DNA of 64,000 nucleotides. It comes from Metaphire vulgaris. Its lineage: Eukaryota; Annelida; Clitellata; Crassiclitellata; Megascolecidae. The stretch is taken from the NCBI GenBank assembly GCA_018105865.1, contig CM030833.1:30657140-30721139 (forward strand). Direction: 5' to 3'. The notes beneath the pieces were generated by a model. The model made no database searches, was not told where the DNA came from, and was given only the letters and a program-made list of their open reading frames with translations. Of the stretch, positions 22,552 through 34,067 are shown one piece after another (the stretch's first letter is position 1; the number at the start of each line of letters is the position of its first letter). Both the position numbers and the translations under genes were made by a program.

Positions 22552-24890
22552 AGCCCTCCCCTTTTACCGCTGCTGATTGTTTGCTATCCTTCTCCTCTCT
22601 CTCTCTCTCTCTCCATCTCTTTCCAGTTTGCCATCTGGTGATGGACTCCGGCGCTGTGCCTGTTTTTGCATCGTAGGTGGTCGTTTGACGGAGGCCGGAG
22701 TGCATGAGCGTCGTCTCCTCAGCCGATTATTCCACGAGAAGTCCTACAATCGCCTCGAGCGCCCCGTCTTCAACGAAGCTGACCCGCTGGTCGTTCGCTT
22801 CGGTCTCGTCTTACAGCAAATCATCGACGTGGTTCGTAACCCACCACAGTCCTACCACAGTATAACATCACATCTGGTCACGTGACAGGCGTCGTCGTCG
22901 TCGTCGCCGATGTTTGCCGATGCTTTTAACGGTCGGAGAAGAGGAGGAAGAAGAGGGAGAGGAAACGGGGGGAGGAGGAGGAGGAGGAATAAGAGAAGGA
23001 GGAGGGGAAATTGCTGGAATTTGTCGCCAGCTTTTCGTTTTTAAGGGTCCTACTAAATACCCACATCGACTGGTGCCGCTCATAAGGTCCGATATCCTCC
23101 CACGTCGACGTCTATTGCCTTTGCAGATAGAACGATGTTGAAGTAATTTTTGGAAGAATTAAGCGATGTTAACCGAATGGCAAATAAATTTAGACTCAAT
23201 AGAAAATACGCCTATTTATTGAACATCGAAATTCATCGATTGGTTGTTTTAAACCAATTCCTGAATTTGGGTGGACGCACTGTCGGCCATGTATGTCGTC
23301 TAAGGCTCTGAGCAATTCCAATGTTCTGGCGCTGATGAGATTCTACAAATACCATGGCTAATGTATTCAAAAGGCACTGAAAAGAAAAAGAGGCACTTTG
23401 GTCACGTGACATTCTTCTTCACTCCAGAGTTAGACGCAGGGAAATCAACGCTGAATACGAATTGGAAATAGTTAAGATGCAGAATGACATAAAATAGAAA
23501 TGATCGAATTGGCTGTCGCCTTGAATTTCCAGAAACTCTCAAAGCAATCGAATAAAAGGGAAAATTACGATAAATCTCACTTCGAAAACAAGAGGTTGAG
23601 ATAAAGAAAAAAATGACATTAACTCGTAAGACTTGGGCCCATTTTATTTCGTGCTCCAAATGATCTGAAAATCTCACAAATATCTACTTAATTTTCAGTT
23701 CTGCAAACCGTAGAAACTAAACATAGAGTTTGTCTAGGGAGAGCCTAGACTTCCGAAAGCGCTGTCTCTGTATGTGTAATGAGATTATGCTCTCACATTC
23801 AACCCTTAATGTGGGTTCAACCGCTCTCAACACCCGATGAAATATTGATCAATAGACACTGCCAACGAGACAATCGCATCGGGTGCGAAGAGAAAAAGCA
23901 TCGACTGGAACACATCACAGCCACGATTAAATCGCTCTGTCAATAAATTCCATCTGCTGCGACGCATGATTAGAATTGTTAATGGGAATCTGTCATCAGA
24001 GGCGAGTATCGTTCTGAATCCAATGAGAATTGCCTTTAGGTTTCTTCTTCGCTGTCAAACGGCACTTGGTGGAGGCTTATTTATGTAGGGCTGTATAAGG
24101 AGCAATCGCCCGCGGAAGACAGAGTGCGAGTAGCAGCAATTGAGGCCCAGGGACAATAAATAAGATATGGATTAGAGTTAGGGTCGAAGGAACTTAACAC
24201 CAGAAGCTCTCGGACAGAGGTTTAAGCTTCCGACAAATTCGTTTGGTGAATTCATTTAGTTAAAAAATTCAAAAGATAAGGGAAAACTTCGTCAAAGAGA
24301 AGAGAAATTTCGAGCAAATGGGAAGAATCTCTCTGCTGAGGAATTCTCTCTGCACATCGCCGAGATAACAGGGGGAGGAGGAAGACACACTCTGCCAATA
24401 ATAAACCTGATGATTTCGGAAATTCAAACTTCGTAAATCCGAAGAATCTGCATTTATTTCGGAGGATCGTGTTACTATGATCTCACTCGACAATGTCACG
24501 TGACCAAAATACTGAGTCATTCGCTTGTACACGATGGGTGTCAGAAGTGTTGCGCCTTTTCAACCAGAGGCCTCTGAGTCTCTGAGACGCTAGCTGAGCG
24601 TCACAGAGGGCGCAACTGGAAATTCAGCGATGGAATTACTCTTCCACTGGAGGAAACTCGTCACTTGGAGCTGACAAATGATTGCTGAGTACATTTTTTA
24701 TTTTCCCATTAAGTGCATTCACTGATTATCTGGGAAATCCTTGAATCAATAAAGTGCCGACTGCATTCTTGGCGAAGTTGAGATTGTAATGTCCAATGAA
24801 CTGGCAACAGCTTCTGTCTGCAATCATTAAATGACACATTACGTTTTTACACGCAACTGAAACGTTATACGTTAAAGTATTTGGCAAATT

Positions 24891-24941
<51 letters not shown>

Positions 24942-25202
24942 ATAAATGCGCTACATAAGTGTTCGCAGTCATTCGCTCTTTCGTTCGATCATCTTGAAGA
25001 TGAAATATTGATTGTCTGCCATTTTGATCGGTTGACTGATTGATTGATTGATTCATGCAAACAGACATCTATTCACTTGCGATAATATTTGACTTTGGTG
25101 TTTTCTGTTCCCAGGATGAAAAGAACCAGATATTAATATCGAATATTTGGCTGAATTTGGTGAGAAATTGTTCTTTCTGAAGAAACCGATTATTATATAA
25201 AT

Positions 25203-25300
<98 letters not shown>

Positions 25301-26002
25301 ACGTGTCAGTTGCGTCGTCGTTGGGTGATGATGAAATGGCTGAAAACGAGAGAGAGAGAGAGAGAGAGAGAAGTGGCGTGAATATTTGATGAGACGTCAC
25401 TTCCTGTGGTCATCCATTATGTCGTCTGTGCTGCTGCTGCTGCTGCTGCTGCAGATCCGCCTGTCATGCCTTTGGTCACGTGTGACATTTAATTGCAGAA
25501 GAGGAAGCGAATCACTTCTGGCGCATAATGCATTGATATATAATACTCCACACAGACCTCTTTCAGTCGGTGTCCATTTGACTGATGCCAGCCACAGGAC
25601 AGAGGCGGTGAAGGGGGAGGGAGGATGGAGCCAGGGATGGTGCCAGGGCATTAGACGAGGCGAATGACCTTTGATATTCAGCAGTTGAGGTCACGAAAAA
25701 CAGAAATCTCGATTTCGGATTTCCATGGAAACTGTAATTATGGATTCGACTTACATTCTCAAAATCCCACCGGAAGTAGCAGACTCCAGTGACGTCACTG
25801 TACAGGATAGATTGAAAATAGATAACAGATGGAACGCAATATAAGAAGTCGACAGTAAGCAAAGCAAAGGGAAAGGCGTTTCAGTAGAAAGGAAGACAAG
25901 GATCAGAGGAATTAAGAGATAACGAGAGATCTCTGTTAGCTTTTGTATACAATAATTTAGGACTCTATTTTAATTCCCTGACCACATGGCTACACTGATC
26001 CA

Positions 26003-26059
<57 letters not shown>

Positions 26060-29000
26060 CATCCCTATCTCTAGTTTGCTTTTAATTTGTATTGGAATTC
26101 CGTTTACTACAACATTTGAACTCACCAGCAATTAATTTATTCAGCGCCATTTTATTCTGCTGCTTAGGTTTGGAACGATTACAATCTGTCGTGGAATGAA
26201 TCTGAATTTGGAGGAATTAAAAGCATTCGAATTCCGCCGACAAACATATGGAAACCAGACATCTACATGTACAACAGGTCGGTTGCTGACAACAGTCAGT
26301 CAGTCAGTCAGTCAGTCAGTCAGTCAGTCAGTCAGTCAGTCAGTCAGTCAGTCAGTCAGTCAGTCAGTCAGTCAGTCAGTCAGTCAGTCAGTCAGTCAGT
26401 CAGTCAGTCAGTCAGTCAGTCAGTCAGTCAGTCAGTCAGTCAGTCAGTGAGGGAGCAGAGAGATTTCAGGAAATAGATATTTAAACGCCGTATACGAATG
26501 AGTGTGTCGTCTAACGAAAGGGATCACAACTCAGCACGAGTCGGTTTTTCTCTTTATTACCGGCATCGACAAACATTTCTCCGATCGGTTATTCTGCCTT
26601 AACGAACATTCAATTGAACGCATGCCGAGGGTCCATCCATATATTACGTACGCACTGAGGATGGATGGGTCCCGAGTGCCGAGTTGTCGCACCACAGACG
26701 CCAACATGGAACGCGGAAGAGCAGAGAGAAAGAGAGGCGCTACATTAAAAGCATAATTTCTAAAAGAGGATCAGACTTAGAATAACGGAGATTCATTATC
26801 CGATGCTCCAATCTTCCCAATGTCATGTTAAGAGCTTCCACTGAATCCTCCAATCATCTCTGAGATGTAGAACGCGTGTCTTTCATCAGCGATGTTCTCT
26901 TCTTCCTCCTCCTCCTCTTCCTACTCCTCCTTCTTCTTCTTGTTCTTCTTCTTCTTCTTCTTCTTCCTCCTCCTCCTCCTCCTCCTTCTTGTTCTTCTTG
27001 TTATTGTTCTTCAGTGCCGACGAGGACATCGACAGCACTTTTCCTACGAACGTCGTAGTGTCGTCGACGGGCGACTGTCTCTGGGTGCCACCTGGACTCT
27101 TCCTCAGCACCTGTAAGATCGACATCACCTGGTTTCCCTTCGACGACCAGCGATGTCCCATGAAGTTCGGATCGTGGACCTACGACAGTTCCGGAATCGA
27201 TCTCCTCAACGACTCGGACTCCGGAGACACTTCCGGATTCATCCCAAACGGAGAGTGGGAACTCCTAGGCAAGTACCTCCCCTCCCACCGCCTCTGCCCT
27301 CAGATGTCCAGTTCCGATCCATATCCCAGCAATAACTCCAAGTATCAAGATATAAACGTTGCAGCCTACATTCCATAAAAGTGGTCGGATAAAACATCTG
27401 CACGACTTCATAGTTTCTGTAAAAAAGTGTCTAAATCGCCACAATGCGATGTTCACAAGTGGATTTGATCGCTGAGAATAGGGTTAGATCTCAATTCCTA
27501 AAAGATCATCATCATCATCAGCAGCAGCAGCAGCAGCAGTAAGACGCTCCCTTGCATCAGCTTTCTTTGTCGTTATACAGAGACAATAGCATGATCCAGT
27601 GGCGTAGCCAGGATTTCTTTAGACTGATCTCAGCCCGAATAGGGGTGGGGGAGTGACCCCTCGCGGCTACGCCAATGGCATGATTCATTACTCAATGACC
27701 GAAGTCACAATCAGAGATTCAATCATAGAATTCCATTCAGAACTGCAGCCGATCATTTTGCATCAGATGTGCAGACTGTGAACAGTGCCGAAAGAATTCT
27801 CTGCCCCAATTCACAATTCACAACGATTTTAAATGTAAAATCCTAGTGTCTTAGACCGATTAATTCTATGGTCTATTGATTGTATTTTATTTAACGCCGA
27901 ATCGTATGAGACTCAGTCTGCCTCTTCGATGATGACCAGTCAACCTGGGTTCGATCCCCCGACACTCGGGCGTTCTGTCAACTCTGCCATGGTCTTAGCC
28001 TCAGCGCTTTCGGATAATGACTGGTTCATCATATACGGTGCGCCATATAAATTGAATATTGATCATCGTTGTTTTCAAAGGCGTTCCGGTTGAACGCAAT
28101 GTCAAGCAATACGACTGCTGTCCGGAGAAATTCATCGACATCACGTTTACGTTACGAATACAACGACGAAAGCTGTATTACATCTTCAATCTCGTGGTTC
28201 CCTGTCTCATGATGTCATGTCTGTCACTGCTCGTGTTCAGCATGCCACCAGATGCCGGAGAAAAGATCACTTGCGGTCAGAGGGTGTCATATTCTAGACG
28301 ACTATAGCTACACGCCGTTAGATAGAGCACACAGTCGGACAGTCCTCTCTGTACGCACCACTTTAGACGCTTAAATGCCCTGACTATCACCGATTCGTTG
28401 GATATGTAGATGTCATGGCACGGAAGATGTTCTGGTCAACATTTTGCAGTCACGGGAGTGTGCACAGTATTTCATGCTCACTCTGCCTCAGAGGCCGAGT
28501 TCCATGTAATGGAGTTCGAATTTTTTGGTCTTAACTGTCCGATACCCACTGAAGGTAGAAAATTTTGGGGTGGGAGCAGTACAGACCCTCTAGGGCTGTC
28601 CATTAATTATGTCAACAATTTTTGGGAAATTTTTGACCCCCTCCCCCTTTTCAACATCTGTCAACTTTCACGTAACCCCCCCCCCATAATTACGTCAACA
28701 ACTCTTGACCTGACCCCCAAGATCAATGACAGGTCCCAATAACAAGGTTATTATTTTTGTGGTAGTGACTATGTTTTCCCTTTTTCCTCATCGAGTGTCA
28801 AAATGTGGTGGTGATGACCTTTTTGTCATGCTTTTTTCCATTGTAATAAGTAGTATTCCATGAAATTTCCTATTTTTTGATTATTTGAAAAAAGTGAAAT
28901 TGTTGACGTCAACTTCTCTTGACCCCCCTCTCTGACCCCCTGCCAACAACTGTCAAACTTTTCGAAACCCCCTCCCCCTAAATTGTTGACGTAATTAATG

Positions 29001-30754
29001 GACAGCCCTCTAGAGTTTTAGAATTTACCACTGGACGGTGCAAATCTGCTGGATGGATTTTGACAGTAGGCCTATGATCTCATGAATTTTCGACGTAGGT
29101 GACTGCACCCTCCCTCTGTCAAACTTTCCCAAACCTCCTCCCCACTAAATTGTTGACGTAATTAATGGACAGCCCCTCTAGAGTTTTAGAATTTAGACTG
29201 CAATGTGCTATAGGTCGTCGTTTCTCCTCGGAAAATTCTCTTTTATTTACGGTTTCATTTTCCAGGTGTCACCATTCTTCTTTCGTTAACCGTCTTCCTT
29301 CAGCTGGTGGCAGAGACGATGCCACCCACATCGGATGCCGTTCCTCTGATTGGTTGGACGTCGTGTCATCATTAAATTAAGAAATATAGAGTCGTCATCA
29401 TCATTACAAAAACTCTTCACATAAATATTTGAGAAAGTAGAGCAGGCTTTTGGAGGGGTAAGTCACTCATAAAATACCAGACGCTAGAGGGCGGGGTGGG
29501 GGCTTTGTATCATTGTTATTGGTGCCGCTGGCGTTGGACAGACAACGAATATGTTTTTTTAGGAATGTACTTTGCGTGTATAATGGCGATGTGTTCTCTA
29601 TCAATGGTTTTCACGGTCCTCGTTCTCAATTATCATTATCGTTCACCAGACACTCACCAGATGCCGCCGTGGGTGAGTAGAATAGGCATAGGCCTAATGA
29701 GTATTAATGACAATGCTAATGATAAGAATGGCATCACAGATAGGCATACAGTGTCATTTAATAATTATTTCTCTAAACTGCGATAATCGTCACATTCATA
29801 CAACATCCGTCTACGACATATGGCAACTACTTGACGGCAATTTGACGAAGTTAGATTAATTATTTATTGATAAAAAGAGTTTATGCCTCACTAATATTCG
29901 CATATTTGAAATATTATCTCTTTCATCATTTTTGCTCTCTGCCAACTCTTTAGCGGCAATATCTAGAAACAAAATGTTTCCAAGAAGTTCTATCTTCCGT
30001 TAATCTCTTTAGATAAATAAAATTCATAGCATCAGATAAGCTGGGCGAAGATTTTGTGAATTTGAAACTGTCCTTTCTGCCAGGTTCGGGTGCTCGTGTG
30101 CGGATGGTTGGCTCGAATGTTCGCCGTTGGCAGACCGGGCAGCAACTGCGTCGGTTGCGGGTCGACGACGACGACGACGAAGGGGGAGACGACGACGACG
30201 ACGACCGTGGAGCAGTCCACAGAGGAGCATCGTCAGCACCAAAGAACTCGTTCAACAGAACTCATCGAGGAGTCTCTTGGCCAACGTCCTTGACCTTAAC
30301 GACGACTTCCTTCTGTTCAACATCACCGGAATGAAGATAAACACCGGATGCACCGCCGCCATTTCGACTGCTGCCAACCACTTGGACACGTGGCCAACGG
30401 ACCCCGATAGGATCGAAAACCGGTCTGGACCGGAAGAGGACACCGACTGCGTACGGCAGACGCCGGCGGCGGGACAAGCGGAGCAGACGGCGGCGGCCGA
30501 CGGCGCCACAGCAGTCCCCCTCCTCGGGACCGACGCCACCGCCGCCGCCTGAGTGCAGTCTACTGATGGACGTCCTTAGGGAAGTGAGGTTCCTGACTAA
30601 GAGGGTCGACAGCGAAGGAGTCCGACTGGAGATCTGCAACGAGTGGAAGTTCGCGGCGATGGTCATCGACCGCGTCTGCCTCTGGATGTTCACCCTATTC
30701 ACCGTCATCTCCACCGGTGCCATCCTGTGCTCGGCTCCTCACGCCATCCACTAA
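20796..30754 (+). CDS. Nicotinic acetylcholine receptor alpha-type subunit (alpha7-like)
   Basis: Exons: 20796-20853, 22677-22831, 25115-25159 (45 bp), 26168-26277, 27015-27268, 28081-28275, 29266-29352, 29563-29672 and 30084-30754. The protein is a subunit of a pentameric acetylcholine-gated cation channel. It has a hydrophobic signal peptide ([20 protein letters not shown]) and [17 protein letters not shown]. The Cys-loop has exactly 13 residues between Cys ([15 protein letters not shown], about residues 156-170). A vicinal Cys pair in loop C (QYDCCPEKF, about 220-221) marks an alpha subunit. TM1 is [12 protein letters not shown]..., GEKITCG and the pore helix TM2 ([16 protein letters not shown]) have the Glu typical of cation selectivity, and TM3 is in 29563-29672. 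The last exon holds the cytoplasmic loop with the conserved [13 protein letters not shown] motif and TM4 ([15 protein letters not shown]). Exon 5 ends at a GC donor. The loop exon is read in three successive frames, so the gene model there is unsettled (see findings). Confidence 0.93.
20854..25114. other. Receptor introns 1 and 2
   Basis: Apart from exon 2 (22677-22831) these about 4 kb are intronic. They contain GA/GGGA-rich stretches (21690-21760, 22900-23010) and a CT array (24892-24930). No open frame shows a family motif. Confidence 0.6.
22316..22548. repeat. Compound CT / CTGT / CTCTGT microsatellite
   Basis: A 230-bp polypyrimidine block of interleaved CTCT, CTCTGT and CTGT arrays in receptor intron 1, ending about 130 bp before exon 2. 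Confidence 0.95.
25205..25298. repeat. (CT)n microsatellite
   Basis: A CT array of about 47 units, 45 bp after the donor of the 45-bp receptor exon; a GA array at 25349-25371 is in inverse orientation to it and could pair with it. Confidence 0.95.
26004..26055. repeat. (CT)n microsatellite
   Basis: Interrupted CT array, about 110 bp upstream of receptor exon 4. Confidence 0.9.
26293..26447 (+). repeat. (CAGT)n array, about 38 units, beside exon 4 donor
   Basis: A pure tetranucleotide array starting 15 bp after the exon 4 donor (GTCGGT at 26278). It creates a Gln-Ser-Val-Ser frame that is not coding. Confidence 0.97.
26893..27012 (+). repeat. Long CTT/CTC polypyrimidine tract before exon 5
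   Basis: More than 100 bp of TTCTTC and TCCTCC repeats lead into the acceptor TTCAG at 27010-27014. It acts as an unusually long polypyrimidine tract. Confidence 0.85.
27589..27685. mobile_element. 81-bp MITE with CAGTGGCGTAGCC ends
   Basis: The element is 27597-27677 with inverted tips CAGTGGCGTAGCC and GGCTACGCCAATG. The 8-bp flanks GCATGATC and GCATGATT differ by one base. It belongs to the same terminal-repeat family as 8948-9226 and is a minimal internal-deletion form, in receptor intron 5. Confidence 0.85.
27900..28052 (+). mobile_element. tRNA-derived SINE-like sequence
   Basis: CCTGGGTTCGATCCC at about 27950 is a pol III B box. A downstream GCGCCATATAAATTGAAT ending resembles the GCGCTATATAAA motif that recurs at 11230, 11793, 44090, 58735 and 63925. 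I could not fold a tRNA around the B box, so this is a SINE rather than a tRNA gene. Confidence 0.55.
28588..29013. mobile_element. MITE with GGCTGTCCATTAATTA ends and 6-bp TSD
   Basis: The element is 28594-29007 (414 bp). Both ends read GGCTGTCCATTAATTAYGTC in inverted orientation, agreeing at 26 of the first 27 bases, and CTCTAG is duplicated on both sides (28588-28593 and 29008-29013). It is rich in GACCCC and CCCCC runs. Related copies are at 58270-58612, 62490-62562, 29116-29193 and, inverted, 44790-44925. It lies in receptor intron 6. Confidence 0.88.
29116..29193 (+). repeat. Duplicated right end of the preceding MITE plus its flank
   Basis: This repeats the last about 70 bases of the 28594-29007 element and continues into the same host flank, CTCTAGAGTTTTAGAATTTA, found right after that element. 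Shared flanking DNA means a local duplication, not a second insertion. It ends 70 bp before exon 7. Confidence 0.8.
30162..30210 (+). repeat. GAC trinucleotide tracts inside the receptor loop exon
   Basis: Two GAC arrays separated by AAGGGGGA lie in the cytoplasmic-loop exon. Depending on frame they read Thr, Arg or Asp. The frame change described in findings occurs in or just after this stretch. Confidence 0.9.
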
Positions 30755-32983
30755 CACCGCTCGCAGGATTTACTCAGCCTCACCGGCTCATAGCGACAGC
30801 CCTCAGCCAGGCGTGCAATACTGTACCATAAGATCATACGACTTCTTTGTAATAATATAGACACGGTGGAATGTCAACCAGCAATGAAACTGGAAACAGG
30901 CGACGGGATTGTAAAATGTCATAGGGCCTAAATGTGCCATGACGTGCACCGTGGAACAGTGTCTCTTCCCCCCTTTTCCACATCAATCCAAACCAGATAC
31001 CAAAAAATGTAGAGCATTATCAGTCTGCAAGACACTCCAATTGTGGTCAATTTTAACCAGAAATAATAGAAGTTAGAAAGTGTATCATTTCGATTCAGCC
31101 AAGAGATTATATACTTTATTGAAAATTACCTCTCAGGTTTGTCAGTTTACAGGCATAGAAAATTTCAGATGTCAAAATATTTGGCAAAAATCAAAGCATT
31201 TATTGCAATTTAGTGAGACAACAACTGAATCTGTGTCGTCAGAGACAAGGGTACAAAGCTTAGGAAAGTCAAGCAGTGAACTTGTGTGGACCTCTAAGCA
31301 GACATTTCAAACAATGCGTCAAAAGACTTCTCTCGTATGTTTCTCATACACAACAGAAAAATATCGAAATTCAAGAAAAATGCATTTAACCTGAAAAGAT
31401 AACTCCAGAAACAAATAAAAAATATCATAGATTTATTAATATGACAATATGAACAGGATAAGGAAAATGCTTAAATAAGTTAAGTCTTCCATCTGTCAAA
31501 CCCAAATGTCGACAATTTAAGAACTGGAGAGCAATTGGACAGCGACACAAACTCAACAATGATTGTTCATTATAAATTACACTCAATGCTAGCAAAGATA
31601 AAAGTAAATCGTTAATTTATGCTGTGTTTTTGTGTTCGCTTGTCATTACTCTAAAGCACAAAGCAGACAATGCAGATGTCTACCCCTCGTGTGTGTGTGT
31701 GTGTGTGTACAGTTGAATGGCCAAGAGACAATCTCTCTGCCTCAGGATAGAACCCAGGCGCCAATGACCTATTTACGGCGGAGATGACAATCCAACTGAA
31801 CGCGTCCCCCCACTCGAGGGAAGGGCATCAATTTCATTTAAAAATTTCTCAGAATAGCTCCACAGCTTTTACCGAGATGAAAATGTAACCAAGGGGCCAA
31901 TGTAAAGACAATCATCCAATGCTAAATCATAATGCCAATGTCGCTATGACATTCATCTCTGCAGACACCAACATAAACCAATCACGTGACTAGGCAACAT
32001 GCATAATGCATAACATTAGAACTGCCATATATAGGATTTTGATAAACAATGAAGAAAGCATTATGTCTTTGAACCAATCAGACATCTAATTTTTAAGACA
32101 CTACACGAATGGATGACGTGCATACGCCCGGCAAAACCAACTAACTCATTTTGCACATAATCCTTATATTTTACAATCTAATTACAAAATCTTGATTAAA
32201 TTCCTCACATATAAGATTTACATGGACACCAAATTAAACAATAAAAATACAAGTAATACGGAAAACGTGCATAATTCGACAGATGCTAAGCAAGGCCACT
32301 GGTAACAACAGGTGACATCAGCACAGAATTAATAGAAAACTCATTATTCTGATTCGAATCTAAGGGTCCAATTGGCTCTGAGTTCAACTGGAGACGGAAG
32401 GACAAACTGCTGCTGCTGCTCAGCAAAGGCAATCACAGTTGGTCCAAACGGATCGGAATTTCTGTTTCTGTAGAAAATAATGAATGAATATACAGTCTAA
32501 AAATGTCTTTTAAAACAAAATTCTATAACAGCAATAGGTTAAATACTCATTTGAAGAGAAATAATGCCCTTGTACAGACCAGATCACTGCAGAAAGGTTC
32601 TATGTATATCTACAACTGAAAATCCTATTTAAACAGAACAATAAAAGTGTCTAATGATAATTACAGTCATCAATAAACAAAGATGCTCATAAACCTGGAA
32701 ACTAAAATCCTATTTATTTATGCAAATAGGCATATGTGCTGTATACACACATGTATAGACAATAGACATATGTATGCAAATATAATTATTGTTGAAAGGA
32801 AGACCACACAAAGAATGGAGTGATGATACTGAAGGGAATGACGTGGAAGCAGTTTACAGGATCTGAGTCAAAGAGCAACGAACAGGAAAGAGAATGGCAG
32901 ACAACTGCAGGGATGGCATCAGACACACTGACGGGTGATGAGCCAACAGCTGATGATGATGATGATGACGATGATGATTTGTA
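30755..32983. other. Convergent 3' regions of receptor and PPP4R1
   Basis: No recognised gene. An open frame at 31080-31394 has no family motif and lies in what is probably receptor 3' UTR. The segment at 32348-32475 (minus) is open with an acceptor-like start, but it would follow the PPP4R1 stop. A short GT array is at 31690-31708. Confidence 0.55.
31414..31437. terminator. Opposed poly(A) signals of convergent genes
   Basis: AATAAA on the plus strand (31414-31419) and TTTATT, i.e. AATAAA on the minus strand (31432-31437), lie 12 bp apart between the receptor (+) and PPP4R1 (-). They would give 3' UTRs of about 0.7 and 1.5 kb that just overlap. Confidence 0.5.
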
Positions 32984-33981
32984 TTACCAGACAATTGATA
33001 GCAATCGGCTTGTCATGGGGTCAACAAAATAGCGAACATCTTGGTCTTTGTCCCTCTTCAGAGTCTCCAAAGTGTCCTGCAATTCACGCTCACAAAGGCT
33101 TCCGTACCTTTCCAATGAACCTAATGTTTAAGAAAGATCAACTGAACCAGTGAAGACATCCATCGGCAATCGTCTTATTCAATGTAATTTTCTCTCAGTT
33201 GCTTAATTTCGTTGGTCAGAGAGTGACAGCAGTTAGGTTTTGAGGTCCACGACATTTGTTCTTTGGTGGAACGATTATTCTTAGCTGATGAGTGGAAATT
33301 TAGCAAAGAAATCAGAGCCATCTGCCAAAGCTAATTGTCTGCTCATCTGGCAGAGATGTCAGATGATTAAAGTACTTTTAAAAACTCATCAAGTACTTTC
33401 AAAACACTCTTCAATAACCATTTAACTCAAAAGGATTTCACCTGAATGAGTTGTGATGACGTGTGACAGGAAACGACCGAGCGTGATCCTGACGTTGGGA
33501 ACAGGGTCCTCACGCAGGACTCACGATGCTTGGCAACAGGAGCCTCACAAAGTCTGGAAAGGAAAGAGAGTTGTCATCAAGGACACTTTGGCCGAAGGAA
33601 ATGTACCTGGAGAAAAACCACAACAGTGCATCAGTCATAACTGTCCAATGATTACAGGCAGAGCTCGAATTGCTGGGGGGGTTGGGGAATTCAACCTCCC
33701 CTTTAAAATGGTATATCAGTGGTATTTACATAAGGCAGTGGGACTGTCTCTGATAATACTCGCCATGACCCCCCTTTCATTTTCTCACAATTCGAGCACT
33801 GATTACAGGTAGACGGCAGCGGCCAACAAAAGAAAAAATCCGCGGCAATGAAAATGTTTGGTGTCTCTGTTTTTCAGTAGAAATCCTTTAATGGCTTAAT
33901 CTGAGATCGGGTTTTGTATAATGGCCACAAAAAGAATCATCTGTCACAGACCATGACATTAAACAGCCTAAACAAATCAAA

Positions 33982-34067
<86 letters not shown>

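Noticed and set aside
27940..27980. tRNA gene suggested by GGTTCGATCCC
   Set aside because: No acceptor stem or A box at proper spacing; best read as a SINE B box.
31080..31394. 104-codon frame downstream of the receptor
   Set aside because: No recognisable motif, no splice or promoter context, and it lies in the presumed receptor 3' UTR.
32348..32475. Possible extra PPP4R1 C-terminal exon
   Set aside because: Splicing the previous exon at 32988 to its acceptor creates TGA immediately, so the protein ends either way near 32984.
33509..33524. A 16-nt intron (GTGAGT...AG) in PPP4R1
   Set aside because: Far below workable intron size, and keeping its codons minus one base aligns perfectly with the family; an extra base at 33512 is simpler.
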